Source: Sialis fuliginosa
Taxonomy: Eukaryota; Arthropoda; Insecta; Megaloptera; Sialidae
DNA: 64,000 nt
Reading direction: 5' to 3'
Assembly: GCA_961205875.1 (NCBI GenBank)
Contig: OY540812.1
Coordinates: forward strand, 17,670,001 to 17,734,000
Shown: piece after piece, positions 11,126 through 23,440 of the stretch
Layout: each line of letters starts with the position of its first letter
How positions within the stretch are numbered: position 1 is the stretch's first letter
The notes under the pieces: generated by a model
Seen by the model: only the letters and a program-made list of their open reading frames with translations
Databases searched by the model: none
Told to the model about the DNA's origin: nothing
Translations under genes and position numbers: made by a program

Positions 11126-14100
11126 TACTAACAATAAATCACCACGGAAGCCTCGAGACTTGTATAACATTTTATCTTACTTATAATATTAAAGATATAA
11201 AAATATGTTTTCATTTATTAGGAAAAATATGAAACAAATACTATTTATGTTTTTCGATACTTCTTTGGTTTTAGTACATTTGGCAACTGAGTGCTCACTG
11301 CTCACTCAAGTCAATATGATAATTTAAAAATATATTCTTATAAAGAAAGACAGTAAGATATTTATTCACATGAGTTAAAATATATATAATTTATCACACG
11401 TATTTTCTGCTAAAATAATTATCTTGATTAGCTTAAAGTACAATAACATGTTAATTATTATCTAATTAATATGTGTTTCAAAAATATACAATTAGAATTA
11501 AATTTTGTATTAAAATTTAAAACTAATTTAAAAAATACTGCGTTGGTAAAAACAACACAGTGATGGATATAATAGCCTTGCGTGGTCAGATTTATTTCAT
11601 TGTTAATAATTATAATTAGTGTTTACAACTAAAACAAGTTTTATTTTTAAACGTTTCGGTGCATATTCATTTATTAATATCTACCTGTGACTGTTTATTG
11701 TTCATATTTTATATATTATTTTTAGTTCATGGAATAAGTCAACATCAAAAGGTGTGTAAAAAAGCGACAACGAAGCAGACAAACAATTAATAATATTAAT
11801 GATAGAATGATATTAAGAGATAGAAGTTATAATATAAAGCTTATTTTGATATAGTATGTTCATTAGCTTTTGTTTCTTCCAATTTTCAAAGGATAGAAGA
11901 AAGCTATGTGATTATTTCTGAATTTTTTTTGGTTAACATCAAAAGGTATGCAAAAAAGCATTAATACATGTATAAATAAAAATTTATTGTAGATTTTTAA
12001 TTGAAAACTACTGAAGAAGTTGTATGATTTTTAAAAAATATAATTGAAAAAAAAATTCCTACATAATATTTTATTTTATTTTGTTTTTAAACTTACAAGT
12101 ATTGAATTAGTGTTAAGATTATTTTAAAATATATTATACGAGTACCTATATAATAATAAAAATATATTATGAGTTCTGTAGATATTTTGAAGAAAATAGA
12201 TCTTAATGTGGCTGAATATTAATAACCTGAAAAGTATGCATGGCTTACATCCTAATTCCTAATACTAGAAATCTCCTAAAATATTTTCTAAATAGTACAA
12301 ACGAGTATAATTGTAATATGTTGTTTTAAGTACCTATATCGATGGTTTTAGGGCATAACAAGATAACTGTAAAAATATGATTTTTCAAATTTTAAATAAA
12401 TACGGATACCATAGACAGAGCAAATGAAAAAACATACAAAATTAAATCGGTATAAGTGATTCTCAGATAATGGCCAAAATGTCAGTTATCATGTAATGAC
12501 TTATGTTCTAAGACCATTGATATATATATTTTATGTTAGTCTATTCTTAATATAAAACGCAAATTATTCGTATGTTTGAATTAAGAATATGACAAATGAA
12601 TTTAAAATAAAATAATTTAGAAATTATTTTTTTTTTATTTCAACCAAATAAATTATTACTTTAAAGAAAAAATCGTTAATTAAAACAATATTTAGTTTTG
12701 TTTGAATAGAAATTTTTACTTATAAAGGCAAACTTTTGATTAAATAATGCTAATAAGGCTTCTTATATCTCATCATTATTGAATTTACCTACATGAGAGA
12801 ATTATAAATTTTAAGAAAAAGTCATAATAATAATTTAAAAAAAATCATCTGGGAATGTCCATGTACTCCAAACACTGTATTGTTTTATATTAAAGGTATT
12901 CAATTACAACTTCCAGTGAACGGTAAAAAAAATTATGTATTATGTAAGGAAACAATTAGTTACTACTTGAACAATGCATATAATTCTACACATCATATCA
13001 GCAAGGTTGTCGATCGACATGATTCTCTTTTTTATTACATTGTTTATGATTTCCTTATATTGGATCATTGTTTCCAGGAATTAAGTTGTATTTTTTGACT
13101 GGGCGAGGTAGCATAATTATTTACAGTCCTATCTATTTTTCACTCAATTTGATTATATAAGTCATTCAACAATGTGATTGGAACACTTTTTTTTAGATAA
13201 GTGTTTTTCAGAAAATACAATATAAATAAAAAGTTCAGTAGTTCAAATCTTAACCAATAAATAAAAAACATATTTTTCTATTTGCTATTTAACTACATAT
13301 GAAATATGTAGTACATTTACAAAAAATAAATTTATCGACAGTTGAATAGTAAACTTTAATCCAGAATCAAATTCTAGCTAGTTATATGTATGTAATATGG
13401 GCTTCAGAAGTCGTTTGCCATCTTAAAGGTCTGAATCATTTATAACAGATTCGTAAATATTAAGAAAAACATTAACGATTATTTTTTTCTAGGGTGGAGT
13501 TTATATAGTTACATCATTTTAAATAAAAACACTAATATACGTCCATATCATTAATTAATTTTATATCAAATTTAACATATTTGAATACTAAAATTCGGAA
13601 AATCAAATATTTATTACCACAAAATTTACTTATACAATTAAAAAATATATTTAAGTACTATACTAGTAATAATAACTATTAACTAAGAGTACTTCTTTAT
13701 GTAGCAAATGAGTTCCAAAAGATCTATCTTTGCTTGGTACATGGAGAAATGATTTAAATATTATAATAATCAAATGGAAGTAGTCTACTAAGTTTGTGAT
13801 AAGCGAATTTCAATGAAAACTGGACGACCACTTCTGCATTTCACTGTACATGCGTTATATTCAGAAAAATAATACTTATTGATTTCCCATCCCTATTGAA
13901 ATACCTCACATAGATACCTATTCAATTTTTTCTGTTATGGTTCTTTTAATTTGTTAAAATAATATCATTTATACAATTTCGGTTTACAGCAAAATCATAA
14001 ATTTATATATGCACACCTATATTCAATTTTTTAGTATTGAAAAGCATAAAAGTAGGTAAGGTACTAACCCAGTCTTGGATCATATCCCAGTGTTGTTCTT

Positions 14101-14263
14101 GTTTACTTAAATGTACTAAATTAGAAATATTTGTTGACATTTGATTACTGCCATTACTGAATCATAAACTATAGTAATTAACTGTAAAATAGCGTAATTT
14201 GATGACAATCGGCCAATAAGTGTCAAAATGTTGGACATTTAAACTAATTGTTAGTTTAATCTA
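11126..14263. other. Gene-free AT-rich spacer
   Basis: Apart from the 11767-11930 copy of the repeat at 7791, nothing was recognised. Open frames in this stretch lack splice sites, composition or motifs that would support them. Confidence 0.4.
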
Positions 14264-15272
14264 TACCGGGTGTTCCAGACCACCCATCCCCCGTCCACTA
14301 TGTTTTATGCCTAAACTAATGAAGATAGAGTTTTATGATAAAACATTTACTATATATATCGACCCTAAAGAATTTCAGGAAAATATTTTCAACCCCCTAA
14401 AATTCCCCCTTGGGGGGTAGTTTGAGGGGTACATGCCCGTTTCTCAGCAAAATCAAATGGAACGGTGTATCCAAAAGTAAATAATTTTAAAGATCTTAAA
14501 AAAGTAAGAAACTTTTGTAAAAACAAATTTTTCATACATTCAATTGTTTAGAAAATATGGCGACTTGTTCCCAAATTTTACGGTTTTACTAAAAGTGCCC
14601 TAGTTTCGTTAAATATTAATGAAATTTTATTTTAAAATTTTTATTTGAAAGTAGAAATAACGAACTTTTTAATAATGTATGATTATTTGAGATTTGGATA
14701 ATTTAAAGTGTCATACGTGACATATCAAAAATTAAAAACTTCAAATGGGGTTAATTCAAAAATTTTAAATTTTCTTAACAAAAGTTGTTTATTTAAATAT
14801 ATTTTGTAAGATAAAGTATTAATTGATAAAGCATTCCATTTAAAATTTTTGAATTAACCCCATTTGAAGTTTTTAATTTTTGATATGTCATGTACATATG
14901 ACACTTTAAATTATTCAAATCTCAAATAGTCATACATCATTAAAAAGTTCGTTATTTCTACTTTCAAATAAAAATTTAAAATAAAATTTCATTAATATTT
15001 AACGAAACTAGAGCACTTTTAGTAAAACCGTATAATTTGGGAACAAGTCACTATATTTTCTAAACAATTGAATGTATGAAAATTTTTTTTTACAAAAGTT
15101 TCTTTTTTTATGATCTTTAAAATTATCTACTTTTAGATATACCGTTCCATTTGATTTTGCTGAGAAACGGGCATGTACCCCTCAAACCACCCCCCAAGGG
15201 GGACTTTTAGGAGGTTGAATATATTTTCCTGAAATTCTTTAGGGTCGATATATATATAGTAAACACTCGGTA
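14264..15272. mobile_element. Large foldback element, TA target site
   Basis: Two arms of about 430-500 bp are inverted copies around a 67-bp loop at 14771-14837. The ends are TACCGGGTG on the left and CACTCGGTA on the right, each next to TA, a target duplication typical of the Tc1/mariner superfamily. The left arm has about 80 bases (starting TTCCAGACC) that the right arm lacks, so the right arm has a deletion. The arms have diverged by scattered substitutions. No transposase is encoded. Confidence 0.85.
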
Positions 15273-15713
15273 TATGAATTATTCAATTATTATAGCATCT
15301 GCTTTTCATTGTTTCAAATTTTACGATTTTACTTTCTGACTTTTGTTTCGTAGTACTTATCATTTTGTAATCATTAGCAAGTGTGCATCACTGGGTACCA
15401 ATTACTTACTTTACTTTATTCATTACTGGAGAAAAAAAAATATAAATAAAATAAAAGGCTATAATTAAAAAAAATATTTGTGGACTTTGGTAATTAAATT
15501 GATTTAATTAAGAGGTACTTGTTTTATTAGTAACATGAGTTCATGATAATTACAAAAAAGAAAGCCTTGTTCTTAAAGGATCCATGACTGGTGCCAGTAC
15601 CTTATGTATGTAGGTACCTAATTTTTTGAAAACAATGTAATGTGAATTATTATAATATAAATAAAATAAATATCAATATTTAATTTAATTTAATTACAAA
15701 AATATAAACAAAG
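15273..15713. other. AT-rich spacer before gene C
   Basis: Nothing recognised apart from A/T tracts. Confidence 0.4.
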
Positions 15714-15719
15714 TTTAAT
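15714..15719 (-). terminator. Possible poly(A) signal of gene C
   Basis: ATTAAA on the minus strand about 90 nt past the stop. AATAAA matches also occur further on, near 15660. Confidence 0.3.
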
Positions 15720-15806
15720 ATGTACATATTAATAACAATTAGTTACTATACACGAATATCATTCCTAAAACTCGTAAATAAGCGTTATTTGTATCGATGT
15801 TGTTCT

Positions 15807-16694
15807 TTATCCGTGATATCCATGATGGTGATGGTGGTGACCATGATGATGATGGTGGCCATACCCTCCATATCCATGTCCATGTCCATGTCCATGTCCA
15901 TGTCCATACCCTCCATAACCTCCATACCCTCCATGCCCTCCGTAACCTCCGTAACCTCCTCCGAAACCTCCGAAACCTCCAAAACCTCCTCCGAATCCAC
16001 CAAATCCGAACTGAAAAAATACAAACAAAAATATTTAAAAATCTTTTTTTTACACCTATAGTATTCGAACCATTTGTTGAATATTTTAATATCCTTAAGG
16101 ATAATCTCTTTTTGTGAAGATAAAACGCCGAAAAAAAATTATCAAATGAACAACTAAAGGGCGTTAAAGAAAATTACTTTCAGCTTTCCAAATATGCCCT
16201 TAATTTTTTTTATGATTATTTGTTTGCTAGTTATAAGCGCTCAAAGTGAAACGTGACTTTTGCAAATTAAAGAAAAAAATTTGATCAAACAAAAACCCTT
16301 AATTTGATTTGGCCAAAAAAATTTCTAAAGTCCTGTAGAACCTCTCAAAATTGATATACATTTTTGATTTTTTTTCGGCATTTCATCTTCACAAAAAGAT
16401 ATTATCCTTAAGGATATAAAATTTTCAACAAATGATTCAAAAACTGTTTTTTATTTAAACTTTTCTTCGACCATTTTTCGCGGAAATACAGCCATTCAAA
16501 AATACCCAAAAATATTGAAAAAATTTAATGATCCTTTAATTTTGGAGTTTAGTGTATGTAGTGAATATATTTTTCACGCACTTTTAAGATGAATCAATTC
16601 CATAATTAATATTAAACCTTACCTGTGGTCTAGGTAGAGCACAGACAACAGATAAACATAGGATTACACAGATACAAAAGAAAACTCCTTTCAT
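15807..16694 (-). CDS. Gene C: secreted GGF/GGY-repeat, His-rich peptide
   Basis: The coding sequence is complement(join(15807..16010,16623..16694)), 91 residues. Exon 1 from the ATG at 16694 encodes MKGVFFCICVILCLSVVCA, a signal peptide, then LPRPQ. The donor is GTAAGG, the acceptor TTTTTTTCAG, and the 612-nt intron is phase 0. Exon 2 encodes GGF repeats, then GGY repeats, five consecutive HG pairs (about residues 60-69) and a His block (76-88) ending HGYHG. The mature part has no cysteine. The order Gly-rich then His-rich and the intron position match gene B; the Leu-Pro motif after the signal peptide is shared with A and B. A structural cuticle role or a metal-binding antimicrobial role are both possible. 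The intron carries a foldback repeat. Confidence 0.9.
16066..16438. repeat. Foldback repeat in the gene C intron
   Basis: Left arm 16066-16139 and right arm about 16368-16438 are inverted copies, including ATCCTTAAGGAT and TTTTTGTGAAGAT with its partner ATCTTCACAAAAA. It would form a stem of about 70 bp in the pre-mRNA. Confidence 0.7.
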
Positions 16695-16766
16695 TTTTAT
16701 TCGAATTTGGTTCTTAATAATTTATAAATCCAAGCAAAATTCTTCAAAACGCGAGTACAGCAAAAC

Positions 16767-16801
16767 TGACCTATCATGACATATTATTTTTAGCTTTTAT
16801 A
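16767..16801 (-). promoter_or_regulatory. Gene C core promoter (TATA and initiator)
   Basis: TATAAAAG runs from 16801 on the minus strand. GGTCAGTTTT has its initiator A at 16767, 34 nt downstream, leaving a 5' UTR of about 72 nt. Confidence 0.65.
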
Positions 16802-17225
16802 GACTGTATTCGAAGAAAAATCATGAAACCATTATGTATGTAGTTGATGAACAAAAAAGAAAAATAATTATTTTAAGTTTTGTAATAAGTCTGTCTTTTT
16901 CTATACCGTACTTCTTATAATTTTTTGCGAGATCATCTTTGCGTTAATAGTTATCGACCTTGTATTTGATTGGTTAACGTTTTTAATATTTATGTTTTTG
17001 GAATTCACTTTCAAAATCAATGTAAGTATTAATAATAATTTAGTAATAACATAAATGGAATTTTGTTATTGTTTTTAATAAACAATTTTAAAGATTGGTA
17101 CATACACGTATTAAAAATGTTTAATTTGAAAGTTAAAATATTATTCTTCGAACAAAATATAAAATTTTAAGTCTTAATATTTCTTCATTAACTCAAAATT
17201 GACATTATTTATTTATTTATTTATA
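16802..17225. other. Upstream flank of gene C
   Basis: AT-rich. No Relish-type motif like those of gene B was found in the first few hundred bases. Confidence 0.35.
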
Positions 17226-17995
17226 TGTTACTGGCAATGTATGAAATCCGGCAATGTATAGAATTCCTAGTAAGAATACCTAAAATCAACAAGCAATGTA
17301 GGAAATAAATTTAATTATATATATTTCCTAGGCATTGTATAGACTACCTAATTGATAGACGGCAATGTATGAAATATAAACATAAATAGGATAAAGTGAC
17401 AAAAAAAAAAATTTGGTGCAGGCAGAGATTTTGCCTTACTTTTTGTAATAAAATACTTCAGATGCAAATGAATAATAAAAAAATCTTAGATAATTCTCAA
17501 TAGCTGTAAGTTCATACCGATAATACTGAATTATTTATCTTACTTAATACACGTCTGAACTAATATTTTATTTTATTTATTGTAATAAATATCAAATGTT
17601 CCAATATTGTTTATGTGATTTTCTTATTTTAACAATAATGGCACTAAATCTTACTAAATATGAATTTTGAATTTTTAAAATTAATTTAATAATACCTACT
17701 TGCTTTAATAATATCATTTTGATTTTATTTAATACATTTCTTAATATTCCTAGGTGTTCTATATAATGCCTATTTCTATGATCAAATACAAATCCCCTAA
17801 CCATAAAAATTATAAGAGTTTAAATGATGATAGCATTGCTATTGAAACACGTGTAAGTCTAAACTCTTACAATTTTTATGGTAAGGGGATTTGTATTTGA
17901 TAAGTCATAAACATACTTTGCCTGAAATCGTTAGGCATTATATAGAATTCCTAGGAAAATATAGAATGCCTGAATTTCATACTTTGCTGGTAACA
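17226..17995. mobile_element. TIR element with subterminal inverted repeats
   Basis: The ends TGTTACTGGCAATGTATG and the inverse of CATACTTTGCTGGTAACA pair over 22 bp with few mismatches, next to TA. The word GGCAATGTATGAAAT recurs inside. At 17778-17901 there is a strong inner hairpin, its arms starting ATCAAATACAAATCCCCT and ending GGGGATTTGTATTTGAT. CCTAGG-containing segments are also inverted. A partial relative lies at 61203-61380. No open frame. Confidence 0.65.
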
Positions 17996-18002
17996 TATAT
18001 AT

Positions 18003-19563
18003 ATCAATATATGCTTATTTTTTTGTTTTTATTAAGAAAATATGTAAAAATACTTTTTTGGATACTCAAACGGATAACAAGTAAAAACTTAATCTTTAAG
18101 GGAAATATACTACCTGGTTACCAAAAATGAATTTCATTAACCACTAATTTCACAATTCTGCCTTGACCAATTTTATAAAAGATATATATTTATTATTTTA
18201 CATCTCATTTCAACAAACTATTAACGGTCAATAACACGTTTAGACTCCATTATGGGTTTTACCCAATTTAGAAATGTTTGAATATCAAAAATAGTTTACA
18301 AAGAGAAAAACAATTACATCTCTGTTTTTAGATAATTATTCTTGGAAATACCTATGTATAAAACGTAACAAGGATATTGATCTAGAAGTCGAGGGAAATT
18401 TAGAACAGATATTCGGTAGACTTCTTGGCGTTCATTCCCTAGAGGTTTATGTTTTGTAACAATTGAAAGTATCATTGTATGACCAGTTAGTGAATGACAA
18501 TTATTAATTATAAAAGTGGTGTGCAAATCATGTGATTGGATAAATTGATCGATGGATATATTTTAAAATACTTGTATTCATTTGAAAATATTTTTATGAA
18601 CTAAAAATATTATATAAATCATAAAATATAAGTTTTATATCAGTCAATATACAGACAATGCTAAAATTGTTGTAATTTTAGGAAAACTTCAAATTTGTAA
18701 AATTATAAATTATATCTAAATAAATAATATGTTTATTCAGTTGTTCTACAAAACATTTATGGATTCTCATGAAACTGAACCTATTGACTTATAAATAAAT
18801 GTTTGCCAATTGAGATCGGCTGAAGTTTTTGTATTAATTTTTAATATTTTCAAGCAGGTTATGTTTTTATCTTTCACGAGATAAGACTCGCTTTGTAAAA
18901 ATTTGCCACATCTTATAAAATAGTAAGCTGGTATCGTCTTATATTAACTTCTCGTCGTCAGTCTCATTTGCGAAATTTTCTTTCAATCTTCAACATCAAG
19001 GAACGATTAAGTCCTCACAATCAGTCAAGTTTCGTACCAAAGGTCTTTTTTCTTGTGTGTTATTTACATTATTAATAAATGAGATTGTATAAAGAGTTGT
19101 TAATTTGGCTTTATAATATTATACCGGGTGTTCAAATTTTTAATTTGAAAATTAAGCTGCTTATAGAAAAGTTTTCTAGACAAATATTAATCAGTTTGTT
19201 ACATGATATTTTAAAATTTTTGTTTAAGGGTGTAAAAAAATTCTAAAATAAAAAAATATTTCGGATGAAAATTTTGTATTTTTTTGCATAGAATCAGATC
19301 CGTAAAAATTAAATTTTCCATTAAAAAACTATAAAAAAAAACCACAAATGAGAATAAAAATATATTATGATATGATATTAACCCTTCTAAACTGACAATG
19401 AGTAGCTTGCAAAGTTTTCCTAAATAAATTTCTAAATAGAAATTTGTTTTATTTTGAACAGTCAGCATATAATATACAATATGCATGCCAATAATGACTT
19501 CCATCGCAGATAATACAGATACACAGTTATCTTAACTAGTGAATTTAAACTGTGAAATTAATA
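18003..19563. other. Gene-free AT-rich spacer
   Basis: A block at about 18910-19050 has more balanced composition, with TATAAAA at 18914 and a TCAGT initiator-like word at 18958. The spacing (46 nt) is too long and no coding exon follows. ATACCGGGTGTTC at about 19122 matches the end of the foldback at 14264, so a fragment of that family may be here. Confidence 0.35.
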
Positions 19564-20240
19564 TGAATAAATCTATATTAGTTTACCAGAAAAAACTAAA
19601 AAGTGATACAGTGCTATTAAACAGTCGAAGGTTCTATGATTCAAATACAAATAAAAACATTTTTTAAATAAATCAGATATATTATATTCGAATGTATCTG
19701 GGTTAGAGCCATGTATTTTTAAGTGATCATGACCAATATACGACGAAACGTTGACCATGTAGAACAACAAGACTCGCTTTACACCCAGTAACCCAGGTTT
19801 CCGTAGAAAGAAATTTAGTCTTATGATGATATTTTATTGTAAGGACTACACAATTAATAGTCATAAAAAAATAATATTTTCATATATCTACACATATATG
19901 TAATATAGACTTAATTAAAACCTAAGAATTTGAATAAATCTATATTTAGCTTGCCAGAAAAAAACTTAAAAGTGATACAGTGCTATTAAACAGTCGAAGG
20001 TTCTATGATTCAAATACAAACAAAAACATTTATTTTAAATAAATCAGATATACATATTAGAATGTATCTGGGTGACAGTCATGTGTTTTTATATGATCAT
20101 GACCAATATACGACGAAACGTTGACCATGTAGAACAACAAGATTCGCTTTACACCCAGTAACCCAAGTTTTCGTAGAGAGGAATATAATATGTATTCTTT
20201 ACTTTATTGTATGGTCTGAACAGTTGATAAATCATAAAAA
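19564..20240 (+). repeat. Two tandem copies, period 367 bp
   Basis: A segment beginning TGAATAAATCTATATT at 19564 recurs at 19931. The copies share long blocks such as GTGATACAGTGCTATTAAAC and ACGACGAAACGTTGACCATG and remain similar to about 19870 and 20240. Direct tandem layout recalls terminal repeats of Penelope-like elements, but no reverse transcriptase is nearby. Confidence 0.8.
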
Positions 20241-20247
20241 AAACATC

Positions 20248-20470
20248 TGTCAAGTAAATGCACAGTGCTTCCTCGTGCTAAATTCACCAAAAGTGGTTAA
20301 TTATTCAACAATTTAAATAAAAACCGATAGTGTTCAGATAAATTGCCTGGCATTGGTTAACCATTTAATTTTTATACAATTTTACTAAAAAATATTTCGA
20401 AATTTTCTATTCATTCTAAAACGATCACTAAACTTCTCGTATCTTCGATATTGCTAGGAAGCAATTAATA
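20248..20470 (+). repeat. Short copy of the 8252-8902 repeat family
   Basis: It begins CATCTGTCAAGTAAATGCAC and ends CTTCGATATTGCTAGGAAGCAA. Compared with the 8252 copy the central part is missing. It directly follows the second 367-bp tandem copy. Confidence 0.7.
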
Positions 20471-22845
20471 TTTTTATATATCTACATAATGTTTATATCA
20501 TCATAAAAACTATGAAGGTTCATGTGGTGTCCTTTGACATTTTTGAAAGTTGGTGTGAGTCTTAATACGGATAGTATATTTGTTATGTTTATACCTTAAC
20601 TAGTTTTAAGATTTCAGTAACAATATCTCGGAATTACCCATTAGATCATGTTTGAATTAATTTCATGATACCTTGTAGTTTTAATTCAAAATTCGTGTTA
20701 TGTTTTTTTCTATATAATTTTAATGAATTTTTTCTTAATTTTTTTTGTCTTATAACTAATAATAAATAGGCAGTTTTATAAGTTAGTTTTTATGTAAATA
20801 TTAATAGAAATTGCTTTGGTTCAAAGATTATACTAAGCTTGTAATTAAAATAATTACTGCACATTTTTAATATTCTATAAATAAATATAATGGGCACATG
20901 AAAAATTTAATATAAAGACTATTATAGGTATATCGATCAAATGCACGTCTTGAATAAAATATAATTTTCAGAACATATTTTATAAGTTTGGCTTAAATTC
21001 GGACTAGACGAGTTCGAGACAGTACCACTTAAGTCTAAAAGAGACATTATCGAGGTAAGATCGTTTAAAATTTTGAGACCGAGATGATATCAACTTTTTT
21101 TTACAAATACCGTTGAGTCTAATAAATTGTTAATAATTTTAAAAATGTATTATTTGATATTAATCTCATAATATTTTTTGTTCTACTAGAATTCAAGCTA
21201 AGTTTTTCTCCACGTGTCTGTCCACCGCCCCTTCTGAACTGACACTACGAGCGGTCGCCCAGTCTCCCTCCCTAAAGCCAGCATTGCTGTTATACATTAA
21301 CAAAAAAAGCAACGAATTTTAATAAATATAAAAATTTTAACCATTCTTTTTTCCAAAGCTTACTTGACTTAAATTTAATATTACACTCGAATGATTGTTG
21401 TAGTTTTGGCTGACGCCTCGATTAACAAACATATTTTAGTTTTCCATGGCAATTGTGATTTTTATTCAATAATAAATAAAATGCGTTGTATCTTTGTTAT
21501 GAATTTTTTTATTATTAAGAAGTTTTACGATCATTTAAAAAAAAAATGTTGTCTGATTTCAAAATTTTCACTCGATCTTTTTTTTATAATCGGTTTAGTA
21601 TAAACACGTGTTTAATACTGAACCGATTATAACTGGGTTCTCAAAATATAAAAAAAAACTAATTTTAGACAAAATATTTGAATCTGTAGCTCCTTCACGA
21701 AGAATTTCTGGACACATGTTTATATGATATTTTTTACTTGAAATATTTTTCCTGATGAACTGTTTAAGTTTGTTCCACCTAATTAATATTTTAATTACAA
21801 TCATACATGAAAATAGTAATAAAATTTAAAAAATCCGGTAAAATCGGAACCGGAATAAAATCGTGAATTCCACCCGGAATTCTGGTACAGCCCTATTCAA
21901 ACTGAAACAAAATTTGCAAAAATCGATATCTTTTAATAATTGTCTGTATTTCGATGGGAAAATTCATGTAAATAACGAGAACTTTTTTTTCTGGATGTTG
22001 ATCTATGGAAGTTCTGTTTTACGCAGTGGAGCACATAACAAAAAAGATGCACTAACAAACAGTGTAGCAACGCTAAAGTTTTTATATTTCATTAAAAAAA
22101 ATGTTTGTATGTATATTTCATTTGATTGCTTAAATAAGCATTTTATTTATTTTATTAATTATTTTATTATTCTCATTTTCCGAAGTGACGAATAAATGTA
22201 ACCTCTTAAGGCAAAAAAAATATTAAAAATTAAATACGTTCTTAAGAATGTCTTATTGGTTTATTCAATAACAATTCCATGCTTTACAGATAATAAATAA
22301 TTGTTTTGAGAACTAAATACCGGTAATTCATATTACAGTGATTTTGGTAACTCATGTTATATTTATAATCGGTGCATTATTTGAGGTGTTTTTATAGAAT
22401 AAAAGTAAAAATAGGTAAGAAAACATAAAGTTAACGTTCTTCCTTTAATCTTTTGAGTTTTCAGAATCATAATAAAATTGCATCATAATAACTTTATAAT
22501 TATTTTATTATCAGTCATAACGTTCAATAGACACTACCATACAAGTTGTTTAAAACTACAGAAACAAACTAATTCAATAATATTATTTGAATAAAATTTT
22601 TTAAAGAGTTAATTAACAACCGAAGAACTTCAAATTGTAGTCAAGTAAAACAAAATACAATCGTTTTTGTTGTAAAAATGATTCTGCCAGTAAAATTTTT
22701 ATATAATGAATAATCCAATTTTTACTTGGAGCCGGCTATGTCGGCTTTCAATGAAATCGCCCTTTAGTTATATTTTAAAATTAAACTAGAGAAATAATTG
22801 ATACAACTTTAATTTAACTAATTGTATTGTAATATTTACCTTGAT
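20471..22845. other. Gene-free spacer with hairpin and a hAT-like end
   Basis: Near 21190-21290 there is a CG-richer block without a convincing reading frame. A hairpin is at 21586-21630. At about 21870-21900 the minus strand reads AGGGCTGTACCAGAATTCC, which resembles a hAT end, but no partner end or duplication was found. Confidence 0.35.
21586..21630. repeat. 45-nt near-perfect hairpin
   Basis: ATAATCGGTTTAGTAT and ATACTGAACCGATTAT pair almost fully around a central CACGTG. It could be two element ends lying head to head. Confidence 0.6.
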
Positions 22846-22851
22846 TTTATT
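22846..22851 (-). terminator. Poly(A) signal of gene D
   Basis: Overlapping AATAAA words begin within about ten nucleotides of the gene D stop codon, so the 3' UTR would be minimal. Confidence 0.45.
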
Positions 22852-22859
22852 TATTTATT

Positions 22860-23357
22860 TTATCCTCGAATTAAAAATCCCTCGCGTACTGCGAACACAC
22901 GGAAGTATCTCTTAGCGCCTACCTGTAAAAGATTGTCCAATTATTAGTTTACTAACTACAGTAATTATTATATAATATTAACGTTATTTAATTCATAATT
23001 AACTCAATTAATTTTTTTAAATCGTCTCGTAGATTTATTACGATGTCCTTTATTTGATAGAAATCCTACTAAATTGTTACACTATAAAATATTATGCTAC
23101 TTTCTTTCTATCCTATTGGGAAGAATTATTGTAAGTCTGAAATAAAAAATAAAAAAATATCTAAAAATATTTTTTTAATTTAATTTCTAGTTCAATGAAA
23201 AATAATTTGATATGCAGTTTAAATAATTAAAATAATAAATTCTACTTACATAGCGACTTCCTCTCTGTACACTTAAAGGTGGAATGAATGCTGTTTCCGT
23301 TTGTATAAAAAGTAAAATAAAAATAAAAATAAAAAGTATAAATAAATACAGCCTCAT
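22860..23357 (-). CDS. Gene D: small secreted peptide precursor
   Basis: The coding sequence is complement(join(22860..22922,23250..23357)), 56 residues. Exon 1 from the ATG at 23357 encodes a very hydrophobic Ile/Leu/Phe-rich signal peptide (about residues 1-20) followed by TAFIPPLSVQRGSRY. The donor is GTAAGT and the acceptor CTTTTACAG; the 327-nt intron is phase 0, as in genes A-C. Exon 2 encodes VGAKR and then YFRVFAVREGFLIRG before TAA. Lys-Arg at 40-41 is a possible prohormone cleavage site and the final Gly could donate an amide, so a 14-residue amidated peptide is conceivable. I do not recognise the peptide. A TATA box upstream and AATAAA at the stop support a real transcription unit. 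It lacks the Gly/His repeats of A-C, so common origin is uncertain. Confidence 0.65.
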
Positions 23358-23432
23358 ACTTAAATCGATCCGTTTTAAATTATATTTTATCAAACTTCAG
23401 AAGATAACTAGTGCTTATTCGACAAGAATTTG

Positions 23433-23440
23433 CTTTTATA
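23433..23440 (-). promoter_or_regulatory. Gene D TATA box
   Basis: TATAAAAG on the minus strand from 23440, 83 nt before the start codon and the same eight bases as the gene C box. A start site is expected near 23408; no strong initiator match was found there. Confidence 0.5.

Noticed and set aside
18314-18526. 70-codon minus-strand frame with fairly varied residues
   Set aside because: No splice sites, promoter or recognisable domain could be tied to it; length is within chance for one frame in 64 kb.
19730-19765. Hammerhead core at GATCATGACC..GACGAAACG in the 367-bp repeats
   Set aside because: The CTGANGA box is not present in either copy and no helix II can be drawn.
21863-22195. 110-codon open frame on the plus strand
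   Set aside because: Begins in a hAT-like end sequence and turns into Ile/Phe/Lys-rich translation of AT-rich DNA; no supporting signals.
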